Under the pieces are notes generated by a model. That model searched no databases. It had not been told where the DNA came from and was given only the letters and a program-made list of their open reading frames with translations. Shown here piece by piece: positions 25,992 to 52,789 of a stretch of 64,000 nt of DNA. The stretch's first letter is position 1; each line of letters starts with the position of its first letter. The DNA lies in NCBI GenBank assembly GCA_020137815.1, contig CM035352.1, forward strand, positions 2,396,529 through 2,460,528. Reading direction: 5' to 3'. Both the position numbers and the translations under genes were made by a program. The DNA comes from Hormiphora californensis (Eukaryota; Ctenophora; Tentaculata; Cydippida; Pleurobrachiidae).

Positions 25992-28075
25992 ACATCATCT
26001 CAACTAGCAGGCACATGTCCAGCTACTAGTCCGCCGGGTACATCTACCAGCGCCTCCCCGAGCAGGAAACGCCAGAAAACTGGATCAAAAGGTGACACAA
26101 AATTAATTGAAACTGAAAAGTAAATATATGAATTGTCAATTGTGTTATGTAAACATAACGCAAATATAATATTCAGAAATAAGATCTGTGCAAGATTTAT
26201 AAAGGGAAGAAAATAGAAAAATACTCAGTATGCAAAAATTAAATTTGATTTCTGTTTTCAACTTTGATAACATGTGTTCTCGCCCAGGTGAGGAAAGTGC
26301 CACTGCGCCTGATATCCCTGCAACCCAATCTACGGAGACGGTATCGTGCCCTATCTGCTTAGACAGCTGGTCCTCCAGTGGGCCCCATCGCCTGGTATCC
26401 CTCAAGTGTGGGCACCTTTTTGGGCAGTTGTGTATTGAGCGCTGGCTAGGAACACGAGATACCTGTCCCCAGTGCAATGGGAAGGCTAAAAAGGGTGACA
26501 TTAGGCCGATATATGCTAAGATTATCAGTGCTGTTGATACCACTGACCGTGATGATGCCATCTGTTCTTTAGAGGTATTTAGTTTTAGTTTCTTGAAAAA
26601 CTCAACTCATAAATCAGAAAATAATACAATCTCCCCTAAAACAAAATAACTTTTTATTTCCAAATTGGATAGTGAAGACCTCTAAACTTCCCAGGCAGAA
26701 AAGCAGAAGAGGAACCATCTCGAGAAGTTGCACCTTACAACCAGTATGCAGTGTCACATGTATGCATCACACAACAGGAAGCTGAGGAAGGAGATAGAGG
26801 AGTTGAAATCACGCCTAAAGGTACATCATTTAATAATCTTTGATTCAATTTTAATTTCAATTGGTTGCTAATTACTGCTCCTTAATTGATCCCTAATTAC
26901 TCCCATCCCTTTCAGTTGGGCATTGTAGCAGCAGTACCGCCTGTTCCAGGTCACGGCTTCTTCGTCCCTCTACGTTCCATTGTAGCCTCACCTGACAAGA
27001 AGTGCACCTGCATTCAATTGTGATAACCACTCAGGAATCATTGCAGTGGCTAAAACTCTGGAGGATAACCCTAGCAAGTTTGGGATTCTCAAGATCAGCT
27101 CTCTGGATGTCAATCACCATGAGTTCGTGCATCTCCATAGCAACACGATACGTGATCTGGCGTTTGATCCCCATGGCAACACCCGAATTCTGTCCTGTAG
27201 CCGGAGTAAGGAGCTGAAGATGACCTGTCTGAAGACAAACACCACCCTCGTAACATACAATACGACCCGGGAGTGCTGGAGTTGCGGATGGAGCCCCGCC
27301 CGACCTGAACAGCTGTTCTGCTGGTCTCCAAAACGGTCAGGTCATGGTATACGACATCAGGAACACGAGGGGTGCACTAAACACGATCAACCCGAACGCG
27401 GCACCCCAGAAATGTCCCGTTATCTCTGTCATCTCCCCTGCTAAGGATACCCTGCTAGTATCCACACTGAAGTGTATGACCCTCTACAAGATGGATGCAT
27501 CAGGTAAAACTGAGTGGACAACATTCCCACTTCCACCCGGTGCCCTCTCCTCAGTTTCCTATGACGAGTCTCAGTCCCTTGTTTTAGCCTCCTACAAACC
27601 CGGGTTAAAGCACCAAAATGAGCGGCACGTGCTGATGACACTGAACACCGAGGAGAGCAGTGTGGATGTGATTCAGACCTTTGCAGGGTCTACCCAACAG
27701 ACAGTCCGGAGTAGATCGTGTCTAGTTCGTTGTCCTGACAACGACCAACATATCATGGTGTGTGCGGGGAACCAGGCGGAGGGGGTTGTCAATGTCTGGA
27801 CACGACCTTCTGTCAGCACCAATAAGGAGTGTCTCCAAAAGCTGGATAGTGCGAGGGAGTATGGGCCGGTAATTGCAGTGGGATCCCTTAGAATCTCTGG
27901 ATCAGACCACCTTATCGGGCTGACCAATCAGCGGGTTGTTATGTACAAATGGCAGTACCCTGAAGGTCATTTTGAGGAGTCTGAAATGTTGGATGATGAT
28001 CCGTATCCGGTTACCAGGGCAGTTTTTGACTTGAATTCAAGTTATGACACCAGCTGGCTACCCGAGAGGATCTAG
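25992..28075 (+). CDS. RFWD3: RFWD3-type RING/WD40 E3 ubiquitin ligase, two frame breaks
   Basis: Exons 25992-26091, 26288-26574, 26695-26820 and 26916-28075. A C3HC4 RING (CPICLDSW, LKCGHLFGQLCIERWL, CPQCNGKAKKGDIRPIY) is followed by a coiled coil (AEKQKRNHLEKLHL, KLRKEIEELKSRLK). A WD40-like region comes next: SNTIRDLAFDPHGNTRILSC, GLQNGQVMVYDIRNTRG and a C-terminal LTNQRVVMYKW. The order matches RFWD3, which ubiquitinates RPA and RAD51 in replication-stress and crosslink repair. The last exon changes frame by +1 twice, at about 27009 (KCT then AFNCDN) and about 27313 (RPEQ then CSAGLQNG). Removing one base at each site restores a continuous protein. The N-terminal start exon was not found. 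Confidence 0.8.
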
Positions 28076-28336
28076 TTTTGGGATTTATTAACCATTCGCA
28101 GGATTATATAGACTGTATTATCATATTTCTTGTTTTTCTTGTCGAGCTCGTGAAATGTGAGCAATGAGCACAGGGTTCAGCTGTGATAGTAAATTATTAG
28201 TTTTTATTAGAGCTATGATCTGTATTGTTTTAAACCCAACTTTCGTTATTAATTAACCACTGTTTCCCATTTTACGTCTCTGTTCTACTCTGTTGAACTA
28301 ACATGCTTCCCTCCAGCAGATTGACAATATGATGTT

Positions 28337-29431
28337 ATGATAACCCTCGCCAGAGCCCCCCTCCGCCTCATCCTAGCCCGGTGTTACAGAGTCCCCCCGG
28401 AAAGTGCCCTAGTTGATTATCTTGAGGTTACCGCTATTGGCGGAACTGGGGGTACCGGTTGTGCCAGTACCGTTGAGCTGATCCGCAACCGAAGGAAACC
28501 GGACGGCGCTAGTGGTGGTGATGGTGGTGATGTGGTATTCCGGGGTGCCTCAAAATGGAAAGATTTCAGTCATGTTAAGGGTGAGTTGTGTGGACAGAAC
28601 GGAAGGCCGGGTATGGGTTCCGATTTGAAGGGAGGAAAGGGTAGTGATCTGGTAGTTGGGGTTCCTGTGGGGTCCATTATCGGCTGTCAGGTAACCCAAA
28701 AACCCCTAGTAGAATTAGCAAGTGAGGGCCAGGAGTTTCGGGCAGCTAAAGGAGGTAGAGGAGGTAAGGGAAATAGCGCAATTTCTCTTAGTCTTCCCGC
28801 TGGTCTGGAAAGGGGTAAATGTAGGGAGAGAGAGCCTGGAGAGGAGGGTGAGGTGAAAGATGTCTATCTGGAGATGAAGATCATAGCTGACATTGGTCTC
28901 GTTGGCCTCCCAAACGCCGGTAAATCATCCATCCTTAATGCTATCTCCCATGCCCGGCCCAAAGTGGCTGCATATCCCTTTACCACGATGAGACCTCACG
29001 TGGGGGTGGTCCACTACCCGGAACACTATCAGGTCACCATGGCTGACATCCCTGGGCTGGTGGAGGGAAGTAGTCTGGGTCGAGGTCTCGGACACTCCTT
29101 TCTGAAACATATCGAGAGGTGTAAGAGTCTGTTGTATGTGGTGGATATGGCTTGTGAAGACCATCCGGCCATTGAAACTATATCCATCCTTCACAAGGAG
29201 TTAGAGGCGTTCAATCCTGATTTAGTTGACCGAATTGTTGGAATTATTGCCAACAAGATAGACCTCCTACCAGGTCCCGAGGGAGTGGTTGATCTGGCTC
29301 GAGCCTTCCCGAATCTGTCTATAGCACCTGTGTCAGCTATGCAATCTAGGAATATTAGTGCAGTTAGGACACTGATTGAGCCTTATAAAACTCTGAATGT
29401 TCCAGATGATGGGGTTTCAGATGTTAGTTGA
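28337..29431 (+). CDS. MTG2: Obg-family mitochondrial GTPase (MTG2/GTPBP5-like)
   Basis: Single-exon ORF of 364 residues. A basic, Arg/Leu-rich N-terminus looks like a mitochondrial presequence. The Obg glycine-rich domain follows (GGTGGTGCAS, GGDGGDVVF, KGGRGGKGN; about residues 35-175), then the G domain: GLPNAGKSS (G1), PFTTMRPHVG (G2), DIPGLVEGS (G3), NKIDLL (G4) and a G5-like PVSAM. Obg proteins act in late assembly of the large ribosomal subunit, here presumably the mitochondrial one. GTPBP10 is the alternative; the presequence favours MTG2. Confidence 0.88.
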   Translation: MITLARAPLRLILARCYRVPPESALVDYLEVTAIGGTGGTGCASTVELIRNRRKPDGASGGDGGDVVFRGASKWKDFSHVKGELCGQNGRPGMGSDLKGGKGSDLVVGVPVGSIIGCQVTQKPLVELASEGQEFRAAKGGRGGKGNSAISLSLPAGLERGKCREREPGEEGEVKDVYLEMKIIADIGLVGLPNAGKSSILNAISHARPKVAAYPFTTMRPHVGVVHYPEHYQVTMADIPGLVEGSSLGRGLGHSFLKHIERCKSLLYVVDMACEDHPAIETISILHKELEAFNPDLVDRIVGIIANKIDLLPGPEGVVDLARAFPNLSIAPVSAMQSRNISAVRTLIEPYKTLNVPDDGVSDVS

Positions 29432-29631
29432 TGTTATTGTGATATTGTATGTCTTTTGTACTAACTTATTTCTTTTTTAAAAAAATTTAGTGTCCATTAC
29501 TGTGCATTCAACACCTTGTTCCCAACATAAGTTATTTGCCTTGTTCGACCCCCCTTGAACAAAACAACAAGTTAGTAGTTACCGTAATTATGCGATGATC
29601 ACTAATCCCCCTTCCCATATATTTTAGTACC

Positions 29632-31917
29632 ATGGCTACTCGAACCTCCTCACGGATTAAAACCAAGCCTGTTATCAGTTACGACATCCTGGAAGATGAC
29701 GAGGACAGTTCAGAAGCGGAGAAGACTGTAAAAAAGGGGAGGGGCCGGGGTCGGCCAAAGAAGAAGAAGGATGCTGACGATGATTTCATGGGGGGTCCTG
29801 TCAAAAAGAAGGGCAGGGGTCGGCCCAAGAAGAACGGGAATGATGAAAACAAGGACAAGGGAAATACCAAGGGAAGGAAGAAGAAGAAGCCTCGGAAACG
29901 ATCCCCGTCTACAAGTAATTCAGATGATGAAAACTCAGATGATGTCGTTTCTCGAACAACGGAGGAGAGATCTGATGATGAGGATTTATCAGGGAGTGGG
30001 GATGATAATAGATCTCGGTCAGGAAGTGAGCAATCTGAATCTGAAGACGACAAAAGGGATGACTCTCCAGATCCGAAGAAGAAGGCTGATACAAAGAAAG
30101 CACCTGCACCAGGAAAACGAGGCCGGGGACGACCCCCTAAACCAAAAGTCGACAAAAGTGATGAAGACGAAGAGGATGAAAAGAAAGCACCGCCAGCGGT
30201 GGTTAAACGAGGTCGGGGACGTCCAAAGAAGATAAAGGACGTATACAGTGATGTTGATGACGAAGACGATGATAAGAAAGATGACAAAAAGGACGACAAA
30301 GTAGATAATAACAAAGCCGCCGCTACGAAAAAGAAGCAACCCCAGGGAAAACGGAAGCGATCTGGATCAACAGAGGACAAAGAGGAGACTGAGATTGCGG
30401 ACAAAAAGGGAAAAATAGAACAGAAGATTGAGGAGAAAATGTCATCTGGTAATTTCATTGTCCCGGTTGATATGCACTGTCCACAAGGTGCCTCAAAGTC
30501 AGTGTATAGCGACGCAGATGGCCCGTGGGATGCGATGTGTAACCAAACGAACGTGGGCCAGAACAACAACAAGTACTACCTCCTCCAGCTGCTTCAAGGT
30601 TCCGGAACCTACTCAACCTGGTACCGATGGGGCAGAATCGGGTACACCACCGCTAGCCAAACCAAACTCACTCATTTTGGATCTCTCGAGGCAGCACAGA
30701 AGGACTTCAAGAAGAAGTTTACCGACAAAACAAAGAACCACTGGCCTTGCACCATGGACACCTTCACAAAATACAAGGGAAAGTATGACCTAATCAAGCT
30801 GGACTACACTACTAAGGAAGAGGAGGATGAAGTTAAGACGGAAGTGAAGGATGTGATTAAGAAGGAGCCACCTGTCAGCAAGTTGGATCCCCGAGTTGTG
30901 GGAACTCATGGAGCTGATTTCCAATGTCAGATCCATGGAACAGGCTGTCATGGAGATGAATTATGATGTAAAGAAATCTCCGCTGGGAAAACTCTCTGCA
31001 GAACAGATCAGGTCTGGTTACGAGGCACTGACCACCATTGAAGAGTGTATAAAAGAAGGGCCAGCCGCACAGCTCCAAAGCTAAGGACGCGTGTAGTGCA
31101 GTTCTACACCCGTATCCCACACAGCTTCGGCTTCAGCCAGCCACCACTGATCACAACTCTGGAACAGGTTAAAATTAAGATCGACCTGCTCGACATGCTG
31201 ATTGACATTGAGGCAGCGGTTAAGGCGATCAAGAAGGAAGTACCTGATGTCCACCCTGCTGACTCGTTCTACAAAAACCTGAAGTTGGAGATGAGCGCTC
31301 TGGAGAAGGACAGTGATACCTTCCAGATGTTGGAGAACTACCTGCATAACACACACGGTACTACCCACAGCGCGTACAAGCTGCAGGTTGAGGACATATT
31401 TGAGATCAACAAGGATGGGGAGGATGAGAGGTTCAAGGGTGATCTGGGAAACAAGCAGCTTCTATGGCACGGTTCCAGGCTCACTAACTGGGGTGGTATC
31501 TTCAGTCAGGGTCTCCGTATTGCCCCACCCGAGGCCCCCGTTACTGGTTACATGTTTGGCAAGGGGGTCTACTTCGCAGACATGGCCAGTAAGAGTGCTA
31601 ACTACTGCTTCACCTCTCGGCAAAACCCAACGGGGATCCTTCTTCTGTGTGAGGTGGCACTTGGTTCCGAGCGGGAGTTGCTTCACTCTGACTACAATGC
31701 AAACAAGCTTCCGGCAGGAAAACACTCAACTAAGGGAATGGGTGCGAATATTCCTAACCCGGCGCAATCAAAGATGTTGGGCGATGTAAAGGTGCCGATG
31801 GGTGTTCAGGCGAGATCAGACATTAGCAGTAGTCTGCTGTATAACGAATACATCGTCTACGATGTAGCACAGATTAGGATGAGGTATGCTCTCCGTGTTA
31901 AGTTTAATTACCGATAG
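29632..31917 (+). CDS. PARP2: PARP2-like poly(ADP-ribose) polymerase, AT-hook N-terminus, frame breaks
   Basis: Intronless reading frame of about 760 residues once three single-base breaks are allowed for. Residues 1-260 are basic/acidic with at least five AT-hook cores (GRGRPKK, GRGRPPK). A WGR domain follows (about 275-385: YYLLQLLQ, TWYRWGRIGY, KNHWPC). The helical regulatory domain starts near KLDPRV (MNYDVKKSPLGKLSAEQI) and the catalytic domain ends the protein: LLWHGSRLTNWGGIF, GKGVYFADMASKSANYC and YNEYIVYD carry the H-Y-E triad. No zinc fingers or BRCT are seen, so it is PARP2-type. Frame changes fall near 30901, 31076 and 31098; skipping one base at each restores PRVVELMELI and DACSQFYTRIPH. 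It makes ADP-ribose chains at DNA breaks. Confidence 0.88.
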
Positions 31918-32294
31918 AAGGAGGATTGGAAATAGAGCTTAGGAATAGCGGTTTAGTTCACCGGTGAATATTATCTTATTTTGCTGAGATTAGCAAAACT
32001 TTCATTCGCTGTCTCCGGTGAGAAACAATGTGGCGAAATGAGACGTGTGCTAGAATATATATACGCGGAGTTTAAGAAACGTACTTTATTGATTGTTTGT
32101 TCATATAATTATATCACGTTATTATAACTATCTATGCTTCATTTGTAGAGATTTGTTTCTCCAAAAATGTAATTTATTCAACCAACTTTAAAATAATTGT
32201 GTTTCCCTTCCCCCATCACTGATTACCCCCCTCCCAACTCAACAAAACTCAACTTTTATAGCGAATTTCTGTGTGGAACAACTGCATTTCTGTC
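31918..32294. other. PARP 3' flank and ANKRD40 5' flank
   Basis: No gene seen. AT-rich 3' sequence, then a pyrimidine-rich stretch before the ANKRD40 start. Confidence 0.4.
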
Positions 32295-34111
32295 ATGATG
32301 TAAGTTATTGTCTCGTCCTATGTGTACAACTACCCACATCATAATAAAATTCCTTTTTCATCACACTCACAACCACTCTTTTATAGTCGGTCCATTGATG
32401 AGGACCTGAGGGAAGCGTGCGCCCTTGGTGACGAGGTAAAAGTTATGGATCTGGTGAGAAAGGGTGCTAATGTGAACTCTAGTAACAAGGTGAACGGATG
32501 GACTGCACTTCACTGGGCTGCATATCGGGGACACAAGTAAGTTACAAACTGCATTTTTTAGTACTCTGTCAAGTTCCAATCATCATCGTTATTGAGCTCC
32601 TACATTTTTCCAACAGACACATGAACTGCTTCTTCTAAACAGTAATTGTATATCCCAACAGAGGGATTGTTATGGCACTACTTCACCGAGGGGCGGATCC
32701 GTTGGCAAAGAACACAAAAGGGGAGACGGTTATGGAGCTTCTCTCAAAATACTCTCTCAAACTACTCGATGGGGAGGAAGGTACTAAATGTTCTTCCTTC
32801 GTTTTCATTTTCTTCTTCAAATTATTTTAGCCGATCTAATATAAACATGTTCTATTCCCCCAGTTGAAGACGGAAAGCAGTTTCCCCTACCCGCTGACAA
32901 GGAAGTTATCAGTCACCTGCCTATTGTACCCAACTACATCCGTAACCCGACGTTTCCCTACACATCCTCCAGTGCAGGGTCCCAACAAAACCAGCCTGCA
33001 GCTGCAGCTTCACAATCGCACCCGCCACCACCCTACCAAGCCCAGCCTCCTGTTCAAGCCCCTAAAATCATACTACCACCCCCGAACATACAAGCTACTC
33101 CCACTCGCATATCGCATGTCGGTCCTCAGTATACACCAGGGCGGGGCGTGGTACCTCCCCAGCACCAAAATATCCGAGGACAAGTAATGTACCAAGTTAT
33201 ACCTGTAGCAGGGGCACCTCCAATCCTAGTCGGCTCTAGCTCTAGTACGGTAAACACTGGTGCGATAAACACTGGCAAGGTACCTCCGGGTTTGTCTACT
33301 ATGTATGCTTGTACTCCGTGCGCTCCAATCAACACTGTGCCAACCACTCAACCAGCTCCAGCCATGTATCAGGGAACTCGCCCTCCTGCTAGTAAAACAC
33401 GAAGTAAGAATTACGTTTTAGGAGCATCCAATGCTATATGAAAATATGTCACTCTGGTATACATACATGTATGTATTACTATGCCATGTCATTTATCAGT
33501 GTTATCTGTTTCAGAATTGACCCCACCTGAGGAGGGAACCCCACCACAAACACCACCCAATGTTCCATTCCCTGACCTTGGACAAGTTGTTCCCAACTTA
33601 AAAACTCCGCCCGGACAAGGCAAGCCCGCTCCACGGCCATCACCGGCTGTTGTTTTATCTCCTGGCGCTGCTAAAGCTACCATTATTGAGGAAGGTAGGT
33701 CGTCCACCAAATTATATTAATTTCAGCATTGTATAGACCACTTGTAGACCACCGGTAAGTCAGTGTAAACAACTTCATTTTCAACTTATAGTACCACCAC
33801 TGTATTGTAGACCACTTGATGACTGATTGATGGCTTGAATATCCCCCCTCACAGATCCGATAGTAAAGGTGCGGATCCAGGGAGAGGAAGATTTCTGTGA
33901 GGTTGATTTTAATGCGGTAGGAGACAACTACAAGACGCTCTGTCAATGTTTTGCAGATGAACTGGATTTGGAAGACAGCAGTTTGATCAGGAAGATCAGG
34001 AAATTACCCAATGTCCTCGTCAGGAAGGACCGGGATGTGATGAGGATAAAACCAGGGAATGAATTCGAGGTTGAAATTGGGGTAGCTGAAGTTGTCAATT
34101 TGCCTGAATAG
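32295..34111 (+). CDS. ANKRD40: ANKRD40 homologue
   Basis: Six exons: 32295-32299, 32387-32536, 32662-32780, 32864-33403, 33515-33694 and 33855-34111, in phase, giving 416 residues. The first coding exon is only five bases (ATG plus AT). Ankyrin repeats come first: ACALGDEVKVMDLVRKGANV, VNGWTALHWAAYRGHK and LLHRGADPLAKNTKGETVME. A long Pro/Gln/Thr-rich linker follows. The C-terminal domain bears the family signature IRKLPNVLVRKDRDVMR. This is a poorly characterised protein family; an adaptor role is only inferred from the repeats. Confidence 0.9.
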
Positions 34112-34530
34112 ACGCCTGATGGGCAGTTTTTATATTCACACTTCAAGCTAAACAAATCATATTTTTTAAGGGCCGATAAATGATTTCATATTTTCGATTT
34201 TTTTAATCCTATTTCTTTGACTGGTCTCGTTCGATATACAGAGTCATCACATACTGTTTGAAGAACGAGTGCAATAGTTTGAATAGTGCAACCATTTCTT
34301 GCCAACAGGCCAAATATGTCTCCCGACGGCCTGGTTTTAGAACTTTTTAATTCGTTTTTATAAACTTTAATTTACAACCGTATAAATACATTTAAATGCC
34401 TCTTCTTGAGAATCAAATAATCACGTGACACTCCTTAATCCTTATATGGACATCACGTGACACTCCTTAAATGAACATCACGTGATACTCTATAATACAT
34501 CACGTGACACACTATATTCCAGTGTTTAGG

Positions 34531-49596
<15,066 letters not shown>

Positions 49597-49784
49597 ACAA
49601 CTGACATTCAGGGTGTATCATGTGTGTCGTGCTGAGTGACACTCAACAAGTGTATCATTGACATCGGACAATGGAGTTTGAAGCTGAGAACTGAAACGGA
49701 TTATAGACCCCGCTGTTATAGCTGATACGTGTTTACCCGGGCTTTATTTCCCTTTATGAACCCCATTGTTTTCTAACAAACCAA

Positions 49785-49864
49785 AAAGAATACCCTAACT
49801 TTATATAGCGAAGTTTAATCGTAGTTGCACGATTAAACTTGTCAGTTGTTAGGGCATTCTTTCA
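49785..49864. terminator. Imperfect hairpin between convergent gene ends
   Basis: aaagaataccctaac and gttagggcattcttt pair, with an inner stem agtttaatcgt/acgattaaact. It lies 190 bp after the VIRMA stop and 520 bp from the opposing gene's stop. A 3'-end or transposon-derived hairpin; the terminator role is a guess. Confidence 0.35.
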
Positions 49865-50381
49865 CTTTCAGTTTCAATAAAATAGGCGGGGGTTTCAACT
49901 CTTATTGGTAGAGGAACTAAAAGGGAATGAGCAAATAAACACTTTACAAGATATATAACTAGGCCGCAATATGGAACCCATTTCTTATCATAACTCAATA
50001 TTAGCACATCTTTTAAAACACACAGACAAAACCTCATCATCATCATAAACACGAAACCCAAAAATGTTTTAGCCAAAAGATAAGGAGACAAGTTAGATAC
50101 GGTCTCATGGATTTTCAGGCTAAAACTTATCTGATCTGACAAAAAACCCTGTTCAACCCTTGTCTGATTTCTTCAAAACTTCGTATTTTACTTAAACATT
50201 TGTCTCTGAAGAGGACATGTATAAAACGGTAGACTCTTTCAACCCATATATTAATTATTGTATGTCATAAACGCATACATAAAAATCTGTGATTCTCATC
50301 TCTCTCTCTCAAGCTATTCTACGGCGTATAAAATTGTGCACCAAAACATATATATCAGCAGCGAAAAAGCAGCGCAGTTCC

Positions 50382-52730
50382 CTAAACAGTTGTATGTCCA
50401 CCACCACCACTACCAGGTCCACGGGGTTGGGGTACTGGCCGGTTAGGGTAGTTGTTAGCAGTATACACAGCTTGAGGGGGTGCACCGTAACTGTAACCGT
50501 GAGGGGGTGGGGGAGGTGGGTAACCATAACCACCCTCACCACCGGGCTGTTGCTGATAGCCGCCATGTTGCTGCTGGTGATAGCCACTAGGGTGTTGTTG
50601 TTGCTGGTAGCCACCCGGGTGTTGTTGTTGCTGGTGATGGTAGCCACCAGGTTGCAGTTGCTGGTACCCAGATGGGTGGTAGGGCTGTTGTTGTTGTTGT
50701 TGTTGACTTCTCTGGTACATCCGCTGCTGTTGGTAGTACGGTACTGTCACATTTGTTGGACCTTGATCTGAAAAAGTGGCGTGTTAGCAGGAGCTTTGTG
50801 GTTAGTAGTAAGTTAGATGAGGTTCTAGATCGGACTGCGGTTCTCGCTCAAATGAGAATAGGGTCAGGCCAATGCGCTGAAAGGGTCAGGCCAATGCTGC
50901 AGATGGCTGTCTGGCGCCGCGACCCATCTGAGCGCACTGTCGCGAATCAAATGGGGTATGGCGCCGCCATACAGGCAGAGGGGGAGTTTTAGAAACTAAC
51001 CAGGACTGGTCGTGTAGACAGGTCGGAAGGAGCTGGTGAGAGCCTGGTTTCGCTGTAGCTGGATAGTTCGTCTCTGTAGGTCATCAATACTACTTCTCCT
51101 CCGTAGGTTCTCCTCGTGAGGATTGGGTAGACCCTGGACATTGCGGAATGCAGAGCGAACTTCCGGGTCCGTAGGGCGAGTATCTCGAGGAGGGGGTAGA
51201 CTTGGAGGGAGTGTTGTGGCATCTCGGGGCGGGGGTAGACTAGGAGGAGCAGCATCTCTTTTGGGAAGATCCCTAGGTTGGGTGGGAGCTGGTACTTCAC
51301 GGGGTTGTGTGGGAGGTGGGACATCCCGAGGTGAGGTGTCTCTGAAGAACATCTCTCTGGTCTGCTCTCGAGGGGGACGGGGTGGACTATCCCTGATTTG
51401 GTAAACAGCGGTAGGTCGGGGACTTCTAGGGGGTGCTTTCGGGCTGCCCCGGGGAGTTATATTCCGGGGGAGAGGGGAGCTCCGGGAGGGAACAAGAGGT
51501 TTGTTTTCCAAGAGAGTCACATCCGAGAGAAGAGCGTCTATATCGAGCCATTGCTGCTGCTCTTTTGCCTGGAAATGAGGGAGTGTTATAATAGAGATAT
51601 GGGCAGATAGAGAGAAAGAGTAATATATAGAGGGAAGATAGAGAGGTAATATATAATATATAGAGGGAAGATAGAGAGGTAATATCATCCAAAATTCATT
51701 ACCCAGGAAATTTGATCGCGCTAACACGTTTGTACACAGTAACACAGTATAACACACAGACCATCCTACACTACATGTACACTCCATGCAACCACCACGG
51801 TGGGTCCAATATCTTGTTTGGCCACCCAAGTCTGCTGATCCAGTGACCAGCTCCAGTCACGCGGCGGACAGTTTGACAGTTTGATCCAAGACATGACCGG
51901 TGCCGCGCGTTAGCAGGTTGCGCGCGCGAGCTCAAACGAAAACACAAGTGTTTCTCAGGGTGCTTTGTTCACAACGATGTCGAATCTCTGCTAGTCGCGA
52001 AAGAGTCATTCACATGCTGAGAGAAGTAGAGAGAATTCAGAATATGATGATGGCATGCGGGCTCTCACCTGTTGGCTTTTGGGGGACAGAGCTCTGTTGA
52101 GATGATTAGAGGCTGCAGCAGCAGGGGGTTTAATGGGTGTCCCGCCTGGTACCGTCTCCAACGTGGCTGTTATCACATAAGGCTCAAGTAGAGAGTTCTG
52201 ACTGGACGCCACTGGTTTGGGAACTTCAACTACTGGAGGTGGTTGTTTGTCGGTACGGGGCGGGATCTTAGGTGACGGCACTCGGTGATGGTGCAGCTGG
52301 GTTGGGAGAGTAAGGGATCTATCTGGTGAGGGAGGAATGTCACGGGAAGGAGGAAGGGAGGCATCTGCCTCAATCACAGTATCAATAGCAGTAGGATTGA
52401 TAATCTCGTTGAGGATGGAAAGGGGTGCTATCATCGCATTTCCACCACCACCACCACCACTCCTGTCTAGACCTGGGGAGAAGGGTTGGTTAATGAAGGT
52501 TCACCCCCTGGAGCAACGATAATGGAATTTGGAATGTGGAATACGGAAAGGAGAGAGAGAGATAATGGAGAGAGAGAGAGATAATGGAGAGAAATGAGGT
52601 GGAGAGTAAAATCTGTCGACACACTTTTCCCCGGGGAATAGTACATTTGTGCAATGAGATGGTAAATTACATATTTACAAGTGCACAGATATTACTGGGC
52701 AGAGAGAGCGAGAGAGAGAGAGAGAGAGAA

Positions 52731-52789
<59 letters not shown>

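Noticed and set aside
29679-30572. 297-residue ORF antisense to PARP
   Set aside because: Ser/Phe-rich shadow of the Lys/Glu/Asp-rich coding strand; PARP domains explain the region.
50289-50771. 160-residue plus-strand ORF
   Set aside because: Mirror of the Gln/Tyr/Gly-rich last exon of the minus-strand gene.
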